Positions 32,319 to 36,529 of a stretch of 36,529 nucleotides of DNA are shown here, in pieces. Numbering within the stretch: position 1 is the stretch's first letter; each line of letters begins with the position of its first letter. The position numbers and the translations under genes were made by a program. This DNA is from Coprobacillus sp. (GTDB lineage Bacteria; Bacillota_I; Bacilli_A; RFN20; CAG-826), in the NCBI GenBank assembly GCA_021203815.1, contig JAJQAL010000023.1:3878-40406 (forward strand), read 5' to 3'. The notes beneath the pieces are model-generated. The model had not been told where the DNA came from, did not search any database, and saw only the letters and a list, made by a program, of their open reading frames with translations.

Positions 32319-33475
32319 GAATTATTGAATTATCAAAAAGTCAGTTTCACTCTTTTCTGAAAAGAGCGAAAGTCGTGGGGATTGATGAAGACTACGCTTA
32401 TGATGTCTATCATTTATCCTGCGATATTATAAGAGACGCCACTCAAGCGGATGTTTTCGGTAAATACGAAACTAATAACCCTGTTGATCAGATGTTTTAT
32501 GTCGTTGGGGAAGTTCAGTTTTATTTTAGAAATATCCCCTTAGAGAGAAGAGAAAGCGTTAAAAAAGACGATGATCTAAAGCAAAACTTTGCCATTATGG
32601 TCGCGGATAAATATCTCTCCCTTTCATTTTTTAAATATAGTGAAAAGAGATTTTCTAATAAGTATTTACCTCAAATTTCCACGATTCAGGTCTATCTCAA
32701 TTTCTTTTTAAATACCCTTCAGTCACTTTCAAAAAACAATCCACGTGTCTCTTTAGTGCTCGATATTTTTAATAAAAGTGTGAAACTCGCTTCCACTTCT
32801 ATTTCCCTTCTTGTGGAGGGACATGAAAGTGAAGCATTCTCGGGCTGGAGAACCCTTCATGAGTGTGAGTGTATTCTTCTTATTCTCGATAAGTATGGAG
32901 ACGACGCTGTGGATGCCTATAATAGACATATCTTATATGGACAGGCCTACCGTAACTTCTACGACAAAGAGACCACTGATAAAATCTTCGTCGATATTAA
33001 AAAGCAGATGAAAGACCTCGGTCTAAAGAGTAAAGACATGAAAAAGTGGATTGAATACGGCTGGATTAAGGAAATTAATGCTTTGCCAGATGAAGAAAGA
33101 GAATCCCTCCACCTTAACTTTAGAGATGGAGTGGAGAAACTTTCAGGTCTAGAGGAGTGCTCTAAAGATTACGATTTATCAAGTGAGCTCATTCACTCTA
33201 CGCCCACTCTTATCTATAAAGATGATCTCTTCTTCTACTTTAAGACTTTAACCTGTGTCTATTCGACCTTCTTTAGACTCGAAGAGATGTTCTACCGCCT
33301 CTATCAAAAAAGCGCTACTCCAGAAGCGATAAAAAGCTATGAAGCGATGAGAAAGGTCTATATTCCTATCTTACAGTTCACTCACGAAACCAATATCAAA
33401 GACTTTAATGAGTATAATCAAAATAGAGCGAGGGTGAGAAAAAATAGCCCAAATAAGGGTGAAGAAAGTAAATAA
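32315..33475 (+). CDS. Unknown protein, DUF5677-like, in the addAB operon
   Basis: 386 aa, no membrane segment or signal peptide. The central part (about residues 150-220) has the look of DUF5677 helical proteins (LASTSISLLVEGHESEAFSGWRTLHECECILLILDKYG), followed by DAVDAYNRHILYGQAYRNFYD, and around 290 a SSELIHSTPTLI segment similar to that family's conserved Ser-Glu-His region. DUF5677 members are mostly uncharacterised, some with HEPN-like helical folds. I make no catalytic claim. It is tied to addA by a 4-nt ATGA overlap and ends in a strong terminator, so it is the third gene of the operon. The C-terminus is basic and low complexity. Confidence 0.6.
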   Translation: MRIIELSKSQFHSFLKRAKVVGIDEDYAYDVYHLSCDIIRDATQADVFGKYETNNPVDQMFYVVGEVQFYFRNIPLERRESVKKDDDLKQNFAIMVADKYLSLSFFKYSEKRFSNKYLPQISTIQVYLNFFLNTLQSLSKNNPRVSLVLDIFNKSVKLASTSISLLVEGHESEAFSGWRTLHECECILLILDKYGDDAVDAYNRHILYGQAYRNFYDKETTDKIFVDIKKQMKDLGLKSKDMKKWIEYGWIKEINALPDEERESLHLNFRDGVEKLSGLEECSKDYDLSSELIHSTPTLIYKDDLFFYFKTLTCVYSTFFRLEEMFYRLYQKSATPEAIKSYEAMRKVYIPILQFTHETNIKDFNEYNQNRARVRKNSPNKGEESK

Positions 33476-33501
33476 AAAAGCTAGGAATTGCCTAGCTTTT
33501 T
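33475..33501. terminator. Bidirectional intrinsic terminator
   Basis: Perfect 11-bp arms AAAAAGCTAGG and CCTAGCTTTTT around a 5-nt loop. There is a T-run on both strands (TTATTTTA plus; TTTTATT minus). It serves the addBA operon and the converging kinase gene; its left arm includes the last base of the 33475 stop. Confidence 0.9.
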
Positions 33502-33521
33502 ATTTTATGATGCCTATTTTA

Positions 33522-35165
33522 TTAGTCATATCCTTCGTAGCAAGATCCACCGATAAACTCTCTAATTAATGAGTTAGAGGGAATCCATTTACTCGGCATA
33601 TCGACGAAGAATTTAAGCATACGGATTAGTCTTTCTGCAGTGGGGAAATATGGCGACTCTTTATCCACCATCGCAAGAAGTGGGAGGCAGTATTTTTTCA
33701 TCGCGCATAGCTCATAGGAGAGGAAACTATTAAAGACGAAGTTTGCTCCTTCCTCAGTGTCATATATCCATTTGAACTCGCCTTTACGGACAGAGTCCCA
33801 ACTGGCAATTGTCTCTTCCGCGGAGGAGTTTCTAAACTGGTAGTCTCTTACCATTCTCCTAAGGAGTCTTATATCGGTTGAGGATAAAGGATTCTCGTTA
33901 TCGATATTAACCTGAGCCTGAGGGGCAATAAAGATTTTAAATTTCTGATGATTAGGAATGGAACGCGACATCTTTTCATTAAGAGCGTGAATTCCTTCAA
34001 TAATGATGGGTTCATCCTCAGCGATTTTTAGTTTTCTCCCCGGCACTCTATAGCCTAGCTGGAAATCAAAATGAGGGAGCTCTACTTCTAGCCCTGAGAT
34101 GAGGTCGGTCATATTTTCATTAAATAGCTCGATATCTAAAGCGTCGATTGACTCTAAATCGATATTTCCCTCTTCATCAACCGGACACCTTTCTTTCGGG
34201 AGGTAGTAGTCATCAAGAGATATTCTAATCGGATGAATCCCTCGGCTTAATAGCTCTATTCTTAATCTATTGGCAAAGGTGGTCTTGCCGCTTGAAGATG
34301 GCCCAGCGATACAGATGAGACGAATATTTTCGATATCATCTTCGATTCTTTGTCCAAGTTCACAGAGCTGACGGGAAGAATTAGCTTCACATAGATTAAT
34401 AAAATCGATAATGCCGTCTTCCTTAATGTGCTCATTTATATCCACTACGGTGGAGGCATTAGTGGCCACGCCATATTCATGGGCTCTCTTTAAGGTCCTA
34501 CCAAAGGTAGGAGTGTCCTCAAAAGTGGGGATTTGTCCGTCTAGTTCGCTTCTTGGATACTGAATAATAATTCCAGGAGAATAGAACTTAAGTTTCCATC
34601 TTGTAAGGTAGCCGCTAGAAGGAACCATCCTTGAATACATATAGTTCTTATATCCGCAGCACTCGTAGTAGTGGGCGGTCTTTTCAGGTCTATATTTCAT
34701 AATATCGACCTTATCTTGATATCCCTCTTTTTCAAAGATTCTCTTCGCCTCTGCTTTCGAGACGATATTTCTCGTAAAGGGAAGGTCGAGTCCAACGAGA
34801 CGGGCCATCTCCACTTTTAACTCGTTAATAAGCTGATTAGTGACAATCACTTTGGGCTCTAGAACCTGAAGAAATAGAGAACGTGACACATTTATTGAGA
34901 AACGTATCCTATAATTTGGATGAATATTATGCATTGCCATCGAAATTAAATAACGGAGCGAGGCTTCGTAGATATGCTGAGCTTCTCTATTAGAGGTGGT
35001 AAGAGGCACCACTGTGGCATCCCCTCTAATGATATAGGTAAGCTCTTTCACGCTATTATTCACGAGAGCGCAGATGATATTTTTGTCATTCCCAATAAGG
35101 TCGAGAATAGATATCGGCTCATCCTGAATAATTTCTTCTTCATTCAAAACAATCTTAAAAGACAT
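33522..35165 (-). CDS. TGS-domain nucleoside (uridine-type) kinase
   Basis: 547 aa. The N-terminal ~60 residues resemble a TGS domain, and residues ~60-270 resemble the ThrRS second additional domain (MAMHNIHPNYRI with HxxxH; KTAHYYECCGYKNYMYSRMVPSSGYL). From about residue 285 a uridine-kinase/phosphoribulokinase-type P-loop domain begins: IAGPSSSGKTTFANRL, then RISLDDYYLPKERCP, IIIEGIHALN and RRMVRDYQFR. This combination is a known Firmicutes/Thermotoga nucleoside kinase class. Likely salvage phosphorylation of uridine/cytidine or another nucleoside. Has an AGAGGA ribosome site. It converges with the addBA operon and diverges from the ATPase operon. A TACAAT at 35198-35203 (minus) is a possible -10. 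Confidence 0.88.
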   Translation of the reverse strand: MSFKIVLNEEEIIQDEPISILDLIGNDKNIICALVNNSVKELTYIIRGDATVVPLTTSNREAQHIYEASLRYLISMAMHNIHPNYRIRFSINVSRSLFLQVLEPKVIVTNQLINELKVEMARLVGLDLPFTRNIVSKAEAKRIFEKEGYQDKVDIMKYRPEKTAHYYECCGYKNYMYSRMVPSSGYLTRWKLKFYSPGIIIQYPRSELDGQIPTFEDTPTFGRTLKRAHEYGVATNASTVVDINEHIKEDGIIDFINLCEANSSRQLCELGQRIEDDIENIRLICIAGPSSSGKTTFANRLRIELLSRGIHPIRISLDDYYLPKERCPVDEEGNIDLESIDALDIELFNENMTDLISGLEVELPHFDFQLGYRVPGRKLKIAEDEPIIIEGIHALNEKMSRSIPNHQKFKIFIAPQAQVNIDNENPLSSTDIRLLRRMVRDYQFRNSSAEETIASWDSVRKGEFKWIYDTEEGANFVFNSFLSYELCAMKKYCLPLLAMVDKESPYFPTAERLIRMLKFFVDMPSKWIPSNSLIREFIGGSCYEGYD

Positions 35166-35245
35166 TCTTTTTCCTCTTATCTAGTTTTCTTTCCTTTATT
35201 GTAGTTAAATCATAGATTTATTTCAATAGGTTATTATTTTCTATT

Positions 35246-35323
35246 ATGGCGGATACGGGGAGCCGATTTTGCCGATATTTATTGCCCGTACACGGAAAAT
35301 ATTCTAAAATATTTTTCGTATAA
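35246..35323 (+). CDS. Candidate 25-residue leader ORF upstream of the ATP synthase operon
   Basis: ATG at 35246 runs to TAA at 35321-35323, encoding a 25-residue basic peptide beginning MADTGSRFCRYL and ending KIFFV. A TATTAT box (35232-35237) ends 8 nt before its ATG, the same spacing as the leaderless genes elsewhere in the window. It stops 13 nt before the atpI-like GTG. It may be a translated leader peptide or a chance ORF within a 171-nt gap; I found no homology from memory. Confidence 0.3.
   Translation: MADTGSRFCRYLLPVHGKYSKIFFV
35254..35290 (+). repeat. Inverted and direct repeats within the atp leader
   Basis: TACGGG (35254-35259) is complementary to CCCGTA (35285-35290), and between them GCCGAT occurs twice, separated by TTT. 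A further AT hairpin pairs AAAATATT with AATATTTT around CTAA just downstream (about 35297-35316). These GC-richer bases stand out in an AT-rich gap and may fold in the leader RNA. Confidence 0.4.
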
Positions 35324-35336
35324 GTTAGGTAAAGAC

Positions 35337-35759
35337 GTGAAAAATTGGTACAAATCCCTCTCTGAAAATTACAAGACCACTCTCTGGACTTGTTTTATTG
35401 TGGTAATCGCTTTTATCGCAATGATTCCCCTAATCCTAAATGGTAAAATGGAGTTTCCAATCTCTATTGCAACAGGGGGACTACTTGGCGCGATATTCTA
35501 TTTCTGCTTCGGTTTAAGCGAGAATATGCGCTCCCAAAAAGCTAATAACGTCGTAACATTAACTATCATTATTGGCCGTATCTTTGTTGTCGTGGGACTT
35601 ACCGCTTTATTTGCGTTTTTATATTACAGAAGAGATATTCATATCTTTGAACCCATCTCTTTTGCTACTTCTTATTTTATTAGTTTAGTGGTGCTCCTCG
35701 TCGTTCACCTTGTTAATGCCCATCAGGAGAAGAAAGCTCATGACAGTATTTGCGAGTGA
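35337..35759 (+). CDS. AtpI-like four-helix membrane protein
   Basis: 140 aa with four predicted membrane helices (about residues 14-34, 42-62, 75-97 and 106-128), starting at GTG 35337. Position directly before atpB, length and topology match the AtpI/ATP synthase subunit I group, which helps assemble the c-ring and may handle Mg. Sequence similarity is low, as is usual for this family, so the name rests mainly on context. The ribosome site AGGT is poor (GTTAGGTAAAGAC upstream). It overlaps atpB by 20 nt, so translation is probably coupled. Confidence 0.65.
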   Translation: MKNWYKSLSENYKTTLWTCFIVVIAFIAMIPLILNGKMEFPISIATGGLLGAIFYFCFGLSENMRSQKANNVVTLTIIIGRIFVVVGLTALFAFLYYRRDIHIFEPISFATSYFISLVVLLVVHLVNAHQEKKAHDSICE

Positions 35760-36513
35760 TGAATTTAATGAAAGAATCTCCGTCTTCATGGACTTTGATA
35801 TTGCGGGAGAGGTATGGACCTCGCTTATCTGCATGGTCATTATCCTCGTCCTCACTTTTATCGTCGGCTATATGGCTAAGCACCATGACCCCTTAAAGAA
35901 AACTAAAGGTTTACTATATCTATCCGAGTGGGGAGTGACCTTCTTCGATGGCCTGGTCCGCGATATGATGGGTCCTCAGTTTGAAGGTTTCGGTGGCTAT
36001 ATTATGATTATTGCTATCTACCTCTTCCTCGCTTTTATTTTTGGAATGACTGGACTTCCCTCTCCATTCACTAATCTCGCGGTTCCTCTCTCTCTTGGTC
36101 TATCGACCTTTCTTATGATACACGGGACCTCGATTTATTATAAGAAGTGGCGTTACTTTAAGCGATACATTGATCCTAACCCCATCTTCCTTCCAATTAA
36201 CTTAATTAGTATGTGGTCCCCTCTTATCTCACTTACTTTCCGTCTATTTGGAAACGCGATTGCTGGATGGGTCCTGATGTCGATTGTTTATAACGCTTTA
36301 GAGAATGCCTCCGCTGCGGTATTCTCGTTTGTGGAAAGCGGACTTGGTTCTATCTGGTTTGCCCCCTTTATCGCTCCCGCTCTCCACTGCTACTTTGATT
36401 TATTCTGCGGCTTCATCCAGACGACTGTCTTCATCTTCTTTAGCATGATTTTAATCAGTCAAGAAGCCCCAGAGGAAATAGAAGAAAAACTATCATTAGA
36501 AGGAGGTAGATAA
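35740..36513 (+). CDS. atpB: F1Fo ATP synthase subunit a
   Basis: 257-aa membrane subunit forming the proton half-channels against the c-ring. The decisive signature is SLTFRLFGNAIAGWVLM (about residues 165-181), containing the essential Arg. NLISMWSPLISL precedes it, and the C-terminal helix has ALHCYFDLFCGFIQTTVFIFFSMIL (family FxxxxQxxVFxxLs pattern, with the conserved Gln). I chose the ATG at 35740 (MTVFASDEF) with AGGAGA upstream; an earlier in-frame ATG at 35710 would only extend into the preceding gene's coding sequence. Next gene after 1 nt spacing is atpE. Confidence 0.95.
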   Translation: MTVFASDEFNERISVFMDFDIAGEVWTSLICMVIILVLTFIVGYMAKHHDPLKKTKGLLYLSEWGVTFFDGLVRDMMGPQFEGFGGYIMIIAIYLFLAFIFGMTGLPSPFTNLAVPLSLGLSTFLMIHGTSIYYKKWRYFKRYIDPNPIFLPINLISMWSPLISLTFRLFGNAIAGWVLMSIVYNALENASAAVFSFVESGLGSIWFAPFIAPALHCYFDLFCGFIQTTVFIFFSMILISQEAPEEIEEKLSLEGGR

Positions 36514-36514
36514 T

Positions 36515-36529
36515 ATGAGTCCTGCTTTA
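36515..36529 (+). CDS. Start of next atp gene, probably atpE (subunit c), cut by window edge
   Basis: ATG at 36515 encodes MSPAL before the window ends. A strong AGGAGG (36501-36506) lies 8 nt upstream, inside the end of atpB. Gene order a then c is standard, so subunit c is expected, but five residues cannot confirm it. Confidence 0.5.

Noticed and set aside
1-36529. Mycoplasma-type genetic code (UGA = Trp)
   Set aside because: TGA closes argS (tandem), ispF, addB and addA at conserved family ends, and no in-frame TGA is needed in any gene; Trp is TGG throughout.
1-36529. CRISPR arrays, insertion sequences, prophage genes
   Set aside because: No regularly spaced repeats, transposase motifs, terminal inverted repeats or phage structural genes were found on reading both strands.

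Overview
The window looks like chromosome from a moderately AT-rich Firmicutes-type bacterium, probably a Bacilli lineage close to Mollicutes or Erysipelotrichia (inference). Supporting signs are an RNA polymerase delta subunit gene beside class II fructose-bisphosphate aldolase, AddA/AddB recombination genes, a short archaeal/eukaryotic-type prolyl-tRNA synthetase, Gram-positive-like hairpin terminators and tight gene packing. UGA is used as a stop (argS ends in two consecutive TGA codons), so the code is standard and this is not a Mycoplasma-code genome. No insertion sequence, prophage, CRISPR array or rRNA was seen. No stretch over 300 bases lacks a gene.

Layout. 1-1497 is the 3' part of an FtsX-type ABC permease, followed by a terminator. 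1556-4797 holds ychF, ispF and argS. 4859-6175 holds rpoE (delta) and fba. 6291-7506 holds cysQ behind a 5' hairpin, a NifU-domain gene and tRNA-Gln. 7663-10412 is a two-gene ABC exporter converging on a LicA/choline-kinase-like gene (10426-11286, minus). 11367-14720 (minus) carries a degenerate GGDEF/EAL membrane protein, proS and tRNA-Ser(GCT). 14822-17498 (plus) carries tRNA-Ser(CGA) and two overlapping DUF21/CBS (CNNM/CorC) genes. 17515-18609 (minus) is a Rossmann/methyltransferase-like protein and 18731-19801 (plus) a zinc-ribbon membrane protein. 19802-22704 (minus) is a set with CPBP protease, TraX-like protein, thioredoxin, tRNA-Gly and RdgB. 22785-26731 (plus) is a yigZ-mrp-pepP-glpK operon. 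26819-33475 is an addB-addA-unknown (DUF5677-like) operon. 33522-35165 (minus) is a TGS-containing nucleoside kinase. The right edge starts the F-ATPase operon (atpI-like, atpB, first five codons of atpE) behind a possible 25-residue leader ORF.

Most genes are housekeeping. Two regulatory themes stand out. Many transcription-unit-initial genes have a TATAAT/TATTAT box only 6-8 nt before the start codon and no clear Shine-Dalgarno, implying leaderless mRNAs, whereas internal operon genes mostly carry AGGAGG-like sites. Promoters, terminators and stop codons are also repeatedly nested into the same few bases. The best candidates for something undescribed are the AddAB-linked third gene, the degenerate GGDEF/EAL protein linked to proS, the tRNA-Gly with C at position 33, and the small ORF ahead of the ATP synthase genes.
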